The notes under the pieces were generated by a model. The model was not told the origin of the DNA and did no database searches. It worked only from the letters and a program-made list of their open reading frames with translations. Positions 25,477-36,620 of a DNA stretch of 64,000 nt are shown here, piece after piece. The stretch is from Pseudoscleropodium purum. Its lineage: Eukaryota; Streptophyta; Bryopsida; Hypnales; Brachytheciaceae. The stretch covers positions 8,186,501 to 8,250,500 of the forward strand of contig OZ017799.1 of the NCBI GenBank assembly GCA_963969395.1, written 5' to 3'. Numbering within the stretch: position 1 is the stretch's first letter; every line of letters begins with the position of its first letter. The position numbers and the translations under genes are program-made.

Positions 25477-26116
25477 AATGTCTAAAATATAAGAAATATA
25501 ATTACAATAAATTTAACTAGAAATATATATTTTTATTTTTGGCATTCAAATTAATGATTTATTTTTCTCCTATAGTTGCTCACTTGAAGTTATGATGTCC
25601 AATGACTGTTAATGGTTCAAAACCAAAGTATAAGTAATTAAATAATCAAGGTTCAAGTATATATTATTATGTATGTTAACCCTAATTATTGCATTCTTTG
25701 TTTTCAAATCAAGGTATAAAAAAGGCAAATGTCAAAAATAGTCCAATGACAACTACCATTAGAAGATTTTTAATGGCATCATAATAGATTTCATTCATTG
25801 ACAATTGGTGTGAAGGCAAAGGGAAGAGTTTTATTTTTATAGAAAAATCAATTGTCCATGGTGAATCTTCAATTGGTATGAGATATTTAGAAGATAGATT
25901 ACTCATTTTCAAGTGCAGAGATTGTATTCATAGTCAAATTTCAAACTTCATTTAGGCATAAGGTAATTTGCCTTTGATAGGCCAAATGGGAGCTAGTTTA
26001 TCATAGGCAAAATTGTACTGATGGTATACATTCTAGTTCTTGAAAAGTGTATCACTAGAAATTTCTTGCTTGTAATGGGTTGACTGGCATTTGGACTGTC
26101 ATAAGTTGGTTTCCCT

Positions 26117-26826
26117 TAGTAGAATGATTTTTTTCAAAAAACTTTGAACTAAACAAAGTTGACTAATCAAACTAATTTTTATCTTCAAAAATCCATTTGA
26201 GGCAGGGTTGACAAGACGGTCAGATGTCTGGGATGTCCAGACGCGGACGCTGTGTCCGCAGCTTCCGTTGACATTCGCAAGTCTAGCGGACGCAGCGTCC
26301 GCCTGGACTGTCCGCCGCGCCTAACGTCGCTGTCCGCCTCAACCGTCCGCCTCGACCGCTTGACTGCTTCAACCGCTGACCATCTCCCCCGTTCGCTTCC
26401 CCGACCGCCCTATTCCAACCGTCTTGTGGTCGCCTGTCTGCCCCACTCGTCCGCCCATCTCGTCCGCCCCGCCCGTCCGCCTCGGCTGAGGCGTCCGCCT
26501 TCCGACGACAAAAAGGACGCTGCGTCCATGCGGACGGACGTCCGACTGTCCGGACCTCCGGGTTACGGACGCCTTTTTCGAGCGGACGTAGAGATTCGTC
26601 AACCCTGATTTGAGGTTCAAAGGCTCTAATAAAAATTTATAGATAAAATTATCAAAGAGGTTGAAAAGAAATTATTTTATGACATTTTCAAACACCCTCT
26701 CCAAATTTTGTCCATAACTTTTTATTTCAAGCTTTAAAACTAAAACAAATTCTTGAAGATGAAAACAAAATTGATTTTCAATTTTTTTTTAGTTCAAAGC
26801 TTTTTGAAAAAAATCATTCTACTATA
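26117..26826. mobile_element. Foldback element with a hAT MITE inserted in its left arm
   Basis: The left end TAGTAGAATGATTTTTTTC (26117 on) is matched, inverted, by the right end at about 26805-26826, and the arms continue inwards on both sides of the MITE (to about 26680 and from about 26690). Without the MITE the element is about 300 bp of almost pure hairpin. A related foldback sits at 55397-55703. Confidence 0.7.
26203..26607 (+). mobile_element. GC-rich hAT-type MITE, copy 3
   Basis: This 405-bp element has ends CAGGGTTGACA and CGTCAACCCTG and an exact 8-bp target duplication, ATTTGAGG (26195-26202 and 26608-26615). It is very GC-rich, with CCGTCCGCC-type motifs repeated throughout, inside an AT-rich foldback. 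The open frames of over 100 codons here are compositional. Confidence 0.92.
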
Positions 26827-26829
26827 CCA

Positions 26830-29800
26830 AAATGGGGTATAAAATTTGATTATGAATACAATTTTTGCTTTTGATTTAACTATAGGTTGTTATGGGCAAT
26901 TTCATTAACATGGCAATATTCTGGATGCCATTTGTACTATGGCAGCTTATTCCGAATGCCATTTTTATAGTGCTTTCTACTACATGGGGCCACGAAACAT
27001 TCTTGTATGTACACGTGGAAGGCGTAGGCATGCTGAACACTCACAAAACCAACAGAATTCACAACTTTGCTACCTTTTTTTTTCCAAAAACAATCCCATT
27101 TTTGTTTGAGATTTTTAGCCTTTTGCCAAAATAGTTTCCCACCATTTTACTAGAAAACTGCCATTTTAACAAAATTCCCTATGGTTGTATTCCTATCAAT
27201 CCTAATTTACATATCCCACATGCATTGTTTTACGTACTACTATCCCCACTTGTATAAATAACTTCTCTTGTCATCCCCTATCTACCTCACTTAAGTGGTT
27301 TAAGAAACTAAATGCAAATTGGAAGAGTTCATTATTTTTTTTGGCAATTACTCAATTAGCTTTAGAAACCACTTCATTTTGCATAACTTCTTTGAATTAG
27401 AATGATTTATCAATTAACCCCCTTGTTATACATACAAGGTGATTAATTGACAAGTTAAATCAAATTCAAAGAAACTCAAGAGGCTAATTATTAAATAGGT
27501 TTCTACTACACCTTCTTTACTTTCAGTTTTGATGTTTCCGTGAAGTTTAGACTTTGACTAGGCACTGTGGCTATATGCCCCTACTAATTTTGATATGATT
27601 AATAAATTGGTTTGGTCACTCTAAATTGGCCCTCTGAAGGGTTGAGAATTTCTCTAATACATAACTTTTGCATACGCTATCCAAATGCCTCATTCTTTGA
27701 TGCATTGGAACCTCCATTCATTTAAAAAAAAGAAAATATGGAAATTTGACCATTCTAATAATAGTAACTATGCACAGTAGCAAATAGTGGCAGGTTTTGG
27801 GGTACCCAGTTACCCACCCAGTAGAAGATTAAGTGATCATCATTTCACAGCTGCTTCAGTGTTCGTACTGTTCTAGGAATGTAAGGTCAGCGGGGGCGGT
27901 TCCTTTCGCAGTGATTGCAAGTGTTCACTTGTGTCAAATAAAAAATAAAAAGACCAAGTGGTCAAAAATATCTGCACTCCTTAAGTCCCCATCTCTCTCT
28001 CTCTCGTGTCAACCCTCCATCAGGGTAGAGACAAACGTTTTCTTCCTCCTGGCCTGCTCAGTCTCAGGCCCACGTCAGCTGACTTCACCTTGAGCATCAA
28101 ACCACCTGATCATTTCACTTTTCAAAGTCGACGTCGAAGCATTGAAGTAGGCACTCTCATACAAGTGTACGTGGATTGCACTTCAATTCCGTATGCCCAC
28201 TGGGCCACTGGAAACTGTTATAGAAATGTGTTCGTTCAGACGTAGCTGCCTTTAGCTAGCTCGAAAACACACCAAAACAAACGAAAAACCGCAGTTATCC
28301 AACTATACAGCAGAAGCCACGTACTCTGTGTGTGCCAGTAAGTTAACGTACTGATAATAGCACGGGTCGAAAACGAAATCGGTAGTAGGAAACGGAAGCT
28401 GGTGCATGGTAAGTTCCATGCATGACCGTGTGAATTATGCCCATTGTCGCTAGAAATATATAAAATAAGAATTCGTGACCTCGTGAAACATGCAGTTTTG
28501 ACTAGAATACCAAAACTTTCACTACCAGGAAGCACCAACGTAAGGTAACCACACCCAAAATGAACACCTGCTTTTGAATTGAAGGGAAACTGAACAAGAA
28601 GCATGCATATCCCAAATGGTGACAATGGTGTCTGACCATTCGAAGGACAAGTGTGAGGTGGAGTTGGAGTCCATTTGGGGTATTTGTCAACTTTGTGGAG
28701 AAGGTGAACTTACAAGTAGTTAATCAAGGATTTACATCCTTTTGTTGAACTTCTTCTCTATGACATGTTTTTTTAGATACTACTAGTGTCATTTCTTAAT
28801 GTGCATCAAATGAATTTTGGCAACACTAAAATGACACTTATAGCCCTCCTACACCTTGCATCTTTGAATATTTATAACTAAATAAATTCACAATGCTTCC
28901 GAAAATTATGGAGCAGGCTCTTGCATTTTGATTCAAAATCCTTCACCAATGTGCAAAAACTAGAGCTTATATATTGGTTATGCCACAGAGCTTATTTAGA
29001 TGATTTTACCTTACATGGATCGCAACTCAATACACCAGGATCCAACGAACAGTATGTGGCACTCGATCAATTCGCACTTCAGCATTCATTACCTCAAAAT
29101 TGCTGAAGCAGTGAAGAAGCTCCCTTCATGAGTTTTTGTCAACTCACAGTTGTGAAGAAACATCATCGCCAATTTCGTTAAAATGGCAAGATTCTTGTGC
29201 CAAAAACTGGGACTTTAAAACAATACAAACTCTAAAAATAAGTGCAAAATTAGTACAGATATAGATTTTCGTTTCAGGCCTCGCGTTGTGACTCCCTTTG
29301 GGTGTCAAAGTAGCAGCATGTATTCAAAAGTCAGCTTCCGGTTATACTGGACGGATATTCAGTCAGTTTCTTCAATTATATTGGCGGATATTCACGAAAC
29401 TGCATGGCAGATGCTTCGAAGGGCATACAGTCTTAAGTAGTCTTAGCTTGTGAAGCTTTGTGCAGTGATTTTCCCAAACATAGTGCTTTCTGCAACGCCG
29501 ATGTAACGCCATTGACGTTACTTAACTCTGGCCACCTCACCCTTTCGGAGGAAATGCTTCACCTCGGCACTTGAGCTAGAAAAACAGAGTTAAATTCAAT
29601 ATGTATGAGACAAACGGCTGAAGCTTGAGTTTAGTCACGATCCAAGCTGCCATAGTGCCATCTTCCCTCAATTTTTATTGGACTGCTTCCCTCCCCTTGT
29701 TGATTGTTGTCCCCTCATGAATCGTCACGATTGATACACGAAAGTTCTGTGGAACGCGCTGTGGAAAGCCTATCCTCGCTCACCTACGCATGATAATCTT

Positions 29801-30130
29801 CCCCCGTGACGTGCAAGAAATCGAAATTTTAAGCCAGCGCCGAGCTTCGTGCGATCATTCCACTTCTTTGCTGAGTTTTTCCCTCGCCAATAGATCCCAC
29901 GAATTTCAATCCCGACAATATGCGCATGCCATTAACTCAATGTGCTTTCAGGAAAGTAAGTAGTCTTCGTCGCATTCCTCACCTATCCATAGACTTTGAA
30001 TGGGCTTGTGCAGGCGGAGGTTCTGTACAGTGTTATCCAGTCTACGTTGATAAAATGGCTAGCTCACTATTGAGTAACCGACCACGCAAGCGAGGAAAGT
30101 TCACTCTAAATCTCGCTCATGGTCTGCAGT
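26830..30130. other. Intergenic, no gene recognised
   Basis: A small hairpin occurs at 27387-27474 (arms of about 38 bases sharing TTCTTTGAATT in inverted orientation) and a TC microsatellite at about 27992-28005. From about 27830 to 30130 the composition is more balanced and several frames of 60-129 codons exist on both strands, but none has a domain I know. The right end serves as the upstream region of the germin-like gene. Confidence 0.45.
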
Positions 30131-30137
30131 GTTCGGG

Positions 30138-30145
30138 TATATATA
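30138..30145 (+). promoter_or_regulatory. TATA box of the germin-like gene
   Basis: TATATATA preceded by GGG and followed by CC lies 144 bp upstream of the chosen ATG, leaving room for a leader of roughly 110 bases. It is the clearest TATA box upstream of any gene in the window. Confidence 0.6.
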
Positions 30146-30288
30146 CCACAAACGGGGAGCTTCGATCTTCACAGCTCCACTTAATAGCTTTCTAGTCTGA
30201 GTGACTGCAACGGCGTTTTCGCTCTCCATAGCTGGTGAGAATCGTGTCGATAAATCGCAGTGGAAGTCGTTCAATTCGATCTGCAGCT

Positions 30289-32949
30289 ATGGCTTTTGCG
30301 TCGACAAGTGGGACTGGAGCCACCTGCAGGGTCTGGGTTTCGGTTATTGTGTGCTCGATGATGATCTTGGTGGGCGTTGTGCAAGCCGCTGATCCCGACC
30401 CTCTGCAAGACTTCTGCGTGGCGGACCTGAAGTCCGACGTCATCGTGAATGGGCTTCCCTGCAAACCCCGAAGCTCTGTCACTGCAAAAGACTTCACCTT
30501 CACTGGATTCCGCAAAGCAGGTAGGAAGCCTGCCCGGTCGATCAAACCCGATCGAAGTTGTCACTAACTGTGTCATGCTCTAGGTGACTCGAATCTGGAT
30601 CCTGGTTGAAATTAGACTGGAGTACATGTTGAGCAATAGTACTTTCGTATTATTACGTGCTTCGTGCCGGTGAGTGTCACAATTTTCGCGCAATATTGTT
30701 CGGACCTCAAACAGTGAGGATGAACTTGGAATACTATGTCTAAGTTAAGTGTGAAACTCAGTTTCTCTGCCTTTACTTGTAGATTATAAGCAGGTCTCAT
30801 GGAAATTATGGTTTTGAATGCTCTTAATTCGTTTCTGATAACTGATTCATGAACAGTAATATGAAAATTAATGTGTGAATGTGCATTTGTGCCACCTCTA
30901 GAATACCCGATTAAGATTTTGTATACTATAACTTACTAACTTCAATTGTTGGTGACGGACTGCTTGCAATCACTTAATGTGGGTTGTGCTTCTACAGTGT
31001 TACTGTAACAAGAATATTTCCTTGTTACAGTGTACCACAAACGGGCAAGCAAGCTCGCATGCAAGGAGTCTTGATTGAGTTGATTCATGTGATAAACAGG
31101 GTCCTTTTGGTCTTGTAGTTCAAGAATGCCATGATCACGGCATTAAAACATAGTACCTGCTAACACGATTTTCATCCTTTATTTTATTGCCCTTTTCCCA
31201 ATTGCCTAAAATTGCCAAAACTGAGATACCCGAGCAGTTTTATCTTCTGACAACTCGGAGAGCTAGGCAGCTAGCTCTAGATTATGCCGTTCAAAATGAC
31301 CAATTTCTGTAAGGATGTAAATCGGGAACCTCCGCTGCAATATGTAGAGACAACTTGAACTGAAGACATCTAGCCAGGGCTCACTCTGATTTAATACGGA
31401 AGGGTTGTTCCCGATTCATTCTACATTCGAACATTCTCTGCACTCTAGATAGATTTGCCAATCCTGTTGAATGAAAAGTCACCATTAATAAATTGCAATA
31501 TTTGAACTCACGGATGATTAATTGTGTTGGCTTGATCGATCAGTGTCGGACCCTTCAAAGTCTCCGACGGGTGCGATCGCTTCCCTTGCAACCGCGATGG
31601 AGTGGCCTGGCGTGAACACGCAGGGCGTATCGCACGCTCGCCTGGACTTCGACATCGGCGGCGTGATTCCTTTGCACACGCACCCTCGCGCGGCCGAGAC
31701 GTTGTTCGTGCTCAAGGGCAGCGTGTACACCGGTTTCGTGGGCGATGACAACGTGCTGTACGCGTCCACCCTGCACCAGGGCGACGTCACCATCTTCCCC
31801 AAAGCGCTCCTGCACTTCCAGATCAACGTGGGCAAGGAGCGCGCCATCACCTTCAACACGCTCACCTCGCAGAGTCCCGGCTTCCTCACCACCGCCACCC
31901 AGGTACGCCGGCTTCGTTCCTTTGGAACCCTCGTACATAACCCCCAAATCCTTCCCTGTAAAAGTCTGGATATGCTGGCTGGTGTTATCATTGGACGGTG
32001 ATGCAGTTTTGTGTCTCGATTTCATCCAATTGTTTGTAGAGAGCGGTTGTCCTTGAAAGATTGAAGCATTACTTTGGGATGAATAATGAGAAGAAATTAG
32101 ACACAGGTTTGCCCCAAAACATTATGTTCATCATCTGATCATCCAGAATATTGCATGAACATCAATTTCGTGAAATTGGTGATATTCGATTACTTGGCGC
32201 GCTTCAAGCCATGCGGCCTGAAACCAAAATCTAAACTCGTCCGAGTTTGTGGCTTGAAATTAGACCTTTGTGAAGATATGTGTCACAATTATTGAGTTGA
32301 GGAATATCACCAGTTTAACGAAATTGACGTTACTTTGGAGCACTACCTTCAGTTGGGGGATACTTCGCTACCATTCAGTCCAGTATATCTCCAAATTATT
32401 GAGTCTTGAAGCATAGTTATTCTCGAGGATTTACTCATGGTTGTCATAACGGGCAAGTTAGGGTCATTGGACGGGACGGACGGACGGGCAAACCGGACCA
32501 GATGGACAGACAGTCTAGATGGCTTTAATTTTGTAACTTGTGCAATTTTGTAGAATGACACGTCACCTCGGAATGCGAAATCCAGGGCGTGGACGATCTC
32601 GTCCGTCCGTCCGTCCATCCGTTCCTTAATCCACATGGCATCCACGTGGCCCATTTTTCCGTTATCAAAAAATCAACTATGTGTTGACTATATCGGACGG
32701 GCGGGACCTCTAACGGACGGACAAACCGGACATCCATCCACTATGACAACCATGGATTTACTCTGTTTTTCTTATATTAATGATAATAGTAACTGCATTT
32801 TTTCCTCAATGAAGCAATTCAAAGTTAACTGATGAGCGGTAATGCATATGCAGATCTTCGCGCCCAATATCACCGATGCCGTGATCGAGAAATCCTTTGG
32901 AATTGATGAAGCCACAGTGAAGCTGCTCAGGGCTTCGTATCCTCAATAG
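30289..32949 (+). CDS. Germin-like protein (3 exons)
   Basis: Exons 30289-30520, 31544-31902 and 32854-32949 join in phase to give 228 residues, the normal size for this family. A signal peptide (to about Ala33 or Ala34) is followed by ADPDPLQDFCVADL and the two cysteines of the N-terminal disulfide. Germin box 1 is HTHPRAAETLFVLKG, giving metal ligands His122, His124 and Glu129. Box 2 is GDVTIFPKALLHFQIN, with ligand His168 and Ala replacing the common Gly of PxG. A late NIT sequon is present. Germin-like proteins are secreted, manganese-binding cupin oligomers of the cell wall; some have superoxide dismutase or oxalate oxidase activity, which cannot be decided here. Exon 2 is much richer in GC than the introns. 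Intron 2 carries a hAT-like MITE. Confidence 0.92.
32436..32754. mobile_element. hAT-like MITE in germin-like intron 2
   Basis: Ends CATGGTTGTCATA and TATGACAACCATG form a terminal inverted repeat and are flanked by an exact 8-bp duplication, GATTTACT (32428-32435 and 32755-32762). The 319-bp element has GGACGGACGGAC and CCGTCCGTCC clusters near its ends, like the GC-rich family elsewhere in the window but with different termini. It leaves the splice sites intact. Confidence 0.9.
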
Positions 32950-34388
32950 TTTAACAGACACAGCTTCCTCCTTCAGTGAGCTGAGAATTCGACAACTCCC
33001 CACTTAGCAGAAATTTCCGAAGAATTATATTTATATGTTTGGATTGGAAGGACAGGCTCTAGTGCTGAGCTCTGTAGTGTGAGTTCACAATAGGCTTTGG
33101 GAGCATGGACTTGCGTGAGCTTGTTTTGGTTTTGCCAAAATGGACTGTTTGAAATGGATATTGCCGTGAATCTGGTCTTGGATTCTATTCTTTTTACATT
33201 TCATACCATGTTATCAAATAAAATAATCCCTGCAGTGGATTTACTTACATGTGGCCTTCATAGTTCTTGTAGATTGCAAAATTAAATATTTTTACATTTT
33301 TTCTTGCTCTCATTGCGGATGAGTGTCATTGACAAGTTAGTGCTTGCACGGTTTTAGCTCAAGTATAGGCACAGCGCACGTTGGAATATATCTTGTTAGC
33401 TTGAGGAATCAATATCTCTTTTTCAAGAAGAGTTACTCTGAAGAAAGTAACTCTGGTCTTTTCACTGAATGAAGAGTCTATTGGGGTAGTTATCACTTTT
33501 CAACTTTATAATCTTCTCTTCTTTTCTACCTTGGATTGACAATGATCCAGCTTTTCTCAAGTCAACAAAAGTGCTTTCAATACCCATCTCACAAGTTATA
33601 GATATTCAATTATATAAGTGCAATACTCTAGGGTTTTATAATAATGTGGATGCCTTATGCACAATCAAAGCATAGGGATGTGAAATGGGTTGTTATTGAG
33701 CCATAATATTATAAATTTAGGTGGATACAAGATGATTAGTCTTGCAAAAAATTTAGTTGACATAATGTGGAACACACTAGATAAACTTTAACATTCTTGA
33801 CGTAACTAAATTATTGTAAAGTAGCTTAGCATTGTATCCACAAGCAAGCAATTGTCAACTTCCTACAATGAAAGCAAAGAGCTTATTATTTCTCCTCTTC
33901 ATCAACATTTTTTAGTAGTAGAATTTATGTGTATCAAATTACAAAAATTTTGAGTCATTTATGGCATAATCACATAAATAGTTGGTGCAAATTTGAGAAA
34001 ATTGTAGTCATAGCGGATAATGCAATATTGCAATCATTTAAGACACTTGGATTGTTTGTCATCCAAAAGCTAATTTAGAACTTCATCAACTTACTTTGCT
34101 TCTTTGGCTATGAGGAAACAACATTTTCTCACTCATTTAGTATATTTATAGTTTTTTGTAGAAAATTTTGTTCCATATGATTGGTTTGGCATTGCTATTG
34201 TAAGTGTATGTATTTTTGTAGTGACTAATTAATGACACACACATGATTACTAGGTTGATAATTTTCAATTTGTACAAGGCTAAGTATCAAGAATGATTCC
34301 CTTTCCAAGAATGTTTTTAATCTCCAAAGTCCCAAGGCCTTTTTCAGTCAAAATCCTTTCAAAACTACCATTTCTAAATAATGCAATG

Positions 34389-34604
34389 CAGGGTTGACAG
34401 GACGATTGGACGTTCGGGACGTCTGGACACGGACGCTATGTTCGCAGCGTTCGCTGACATTCGTGGACACCGTCCACCCCGTCCGCCCCCATCCGTCCTG
34501 CCCGTCTGCCTTCCGACGGCAGAAGGGACGCTACGTCCGCTGGCGTCCGGATGTCCAGGTTACGAACGCCTTTTTCGGGTGGACGTAGAGATTCGTCAAC
34601 CCTG
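34389..34604 (+). mobile_element. GC-rich hAT-type MITE, copy 4
   Basis: A 216-bp element with ends CAGGGTTGACA and CGTCAACCCTG and an exact 8-bp target duplication, ATGCAATG (34381-34388 and 34605-34612). The right end matches copy 3 closely (TTTTTCGGGTGGACGTAGAG versus the same region with GAGC in place of GGGT). Confidence 0.93.
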
Positions 34605-35522
34605 ATGCAATGAATACAATGACAAATTTTTATTTTTATTTTTCATGCAAATCTAATCATTGAATCTTGTAATAGACTAGTATGGGAATGTGTGGTAGTT
34701 AGAAATTTTAAAAAAAACTTTGTTTGCATAGATTGCAGCATTTTTGTGTTCCAAGTGAAGCAAATTTTATTTTTTGGCACCATGGCAAACTTGGTTCCAA
34801 GAAATTGAATCCTCTTAACTTAACTTTTGCATTTCAAATTTTACATTTAAGAATTTGTTTTTGAGATTTTGCATTAAAAAAATTTTGTCATGGAAAATTG
34901 AATAAAGAATTTTGGAAAAACAATTCAATAATAAATAACATGATTTTCATTCTTTAAAAAATGATTAAGTAGAAGAAGGTATCAAAAGAGGAAAAAAGTA
35001 AATTTTTAGTAGGTGATATTGTTCTAAGAGTTGAATTTAACTCTATGAATTTTTTTTGTGGAAAATATGAAAATTGTACTTAAAAACAAATCCAATACTT
35101 TATTTTTTCAAAAAACGCTTTAATTGCCTACAAAACAAGAAGCTCCATAACTTTCTTATCACTTATCCAAATGGAACAAACCAAAGCTTTTCCTATAGAT
35201 AAAAACATTATCTATTAAAAAAAATAAAAAAAATATTTTTATTTCAAGCACTTGTGATGTTTTTGCAACCCCTCTTAACTATTTGAAGTTAGGATGGTAT
35301 AATGTTTGTTCCTAGATATAAAATAAAAATTCCAAAAAGCTTATCTATTTATCTATCTTGAAAATAAAATTAAAAAATCATGCCAATGACTAAGATTGTA
35401 GGAGCCTACCAAAATTGTCAAGTAATCCTAGAGGAACACTTGAAACTTTAGGGGTTAAAGATGCCTTTTCACCTTTAAGGTATGCCACCTTTTTTTGACC
35501 ATTCTAGAAAATAACCTCATTA

Positions 35523-35742
35523 CACTACAAAAGAATGAGGTATTTTAAGTAAACTTTTAAGTATAGTTCTAGACATAAAATTAGAAGTAATGACCTTTAT
35601 AGAGTTTTTTAGTAAAATTTATCAAAAATATATGTATTTTTAATAAATTTTTACTCAAAATCTCCTTAAAGGTCATTACTTTTAATCTTATGTCTAACAC
35701 TACACCTAAAACTCACTTAAAACACCCCTTTTTCTTATAGTG
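35523..35742. mobile_element. CACTA-ended foldback MITE
   Basis: A nearly complete 220-bp hairpin with arms of about 105 bp. It opens with CACTACAAAAGAA and closes with TTTCTTATAGTG. The arms share AAGTAATGACCTTTA in inverted orientation (about 35585-35600 and 35665-35680). The flanking triplets TTA and ATA differ at one base. The end sequence suits CACTA (En/Spm) elements. Confidence 0.7.
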
Positions 35743-36620
35743 ATATAACCATGTAAAAACCTAGATAGTATTTATTTGAATAAATGAAGCAATAAATCTT
35801 AGGATGTGATAAGAGCACTATTGGAATGTACAACAGATACATTAGAATGTCTCGGAATCATGAAGTCTTGGGTTGAAAACCAAGTACAAAATGTGACCAT
35901 TATATGGCCTTGACATTGTATTGTTTTAGAAAAATCTTGTAGCAATTTCGAATGAGTTTGTTGACCATTAAAGAATCATGTTCTACTCCATATGATTTTT
36001 AAAGAAACCTAATGATACTTTAGAGCTCATCACTTAACCTTGTAAGGACAAGCCAATCTCCACTGAAATCATCATTTTCTAATTCATTGGAAGTCAAACT
36101 ACTATAGAAGAAGTTCCCTTTTCATATCAAAACATGGAGGATGAATAGTTGCACTTCTATACTATATAGAGGAATTCTCTGTCATCCATCAAACACTTAG
36201 TGTCCGCAACAACCTTACAAGGTTAAATTCATACAAACTCATAACTAAAATTCATAACTAATTCATACTTTGTGAAAAATTCAATTCCACTTTCTATTAC
36301 TTTGTACACTGTTTTTCCACCAATCCTTTGAAAAATATTGATACTTCCCCTCCACCTGCCAAGGAATCAGATCAAAAATAGTAGCCACAACAGGGTGGCA
36401 CACCTTATATAGCCATTGAATTTTCAATTACATATTTCTAAGAAGATGAAACACATCTCTTTCTTGCGGATAGGTGTACACATTACTCCACGCCAAAATA
36501 CTCGAGAAGCAAAAATTCTAGCCGAACAAATCATTTGAGAAACTTGAGAGCAGAAAGTCTGTTGAGGCTCACAAGCACACTACCATAACTAGCCTACTTA
36601 ACATGATTCTCTAGTAGCCT

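Larger units (their letters stand above)
32950..36620. other. Intergenic AT-rich DNA, no gene seen
   Basis: Contains two MITEs (listed separately) and sequence around 34290-34380 that is related to 54410-54480 (shared CCAAGGCCTTTTTC and ATCATTTCT-like strings), so it is an older dispersed repeat. No coding region is supported. Confidence 0.5.

Noticed and set aside
26252..26620. 118-codon plus-strand and 83-codon minus-strand frames
   Set aside because: They lie within MITE copy 3 and only translate its CCGTCCGCC-type repeats.
31518..32056. Minus-strand and shifted plus-strand open frames of 100-160 codons over germin-like exon 2
   Set aside because: They mirror a GC-rich coding exon; only the plus-strand frame with the cupin histidines and in-phase splice sites is real.
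33640..34100. Possible copia-type polymerase C-terminus
   Set aside because: A few residues resemble the copia RNase H region, but only with several frame changes; the match is too weak to claim.
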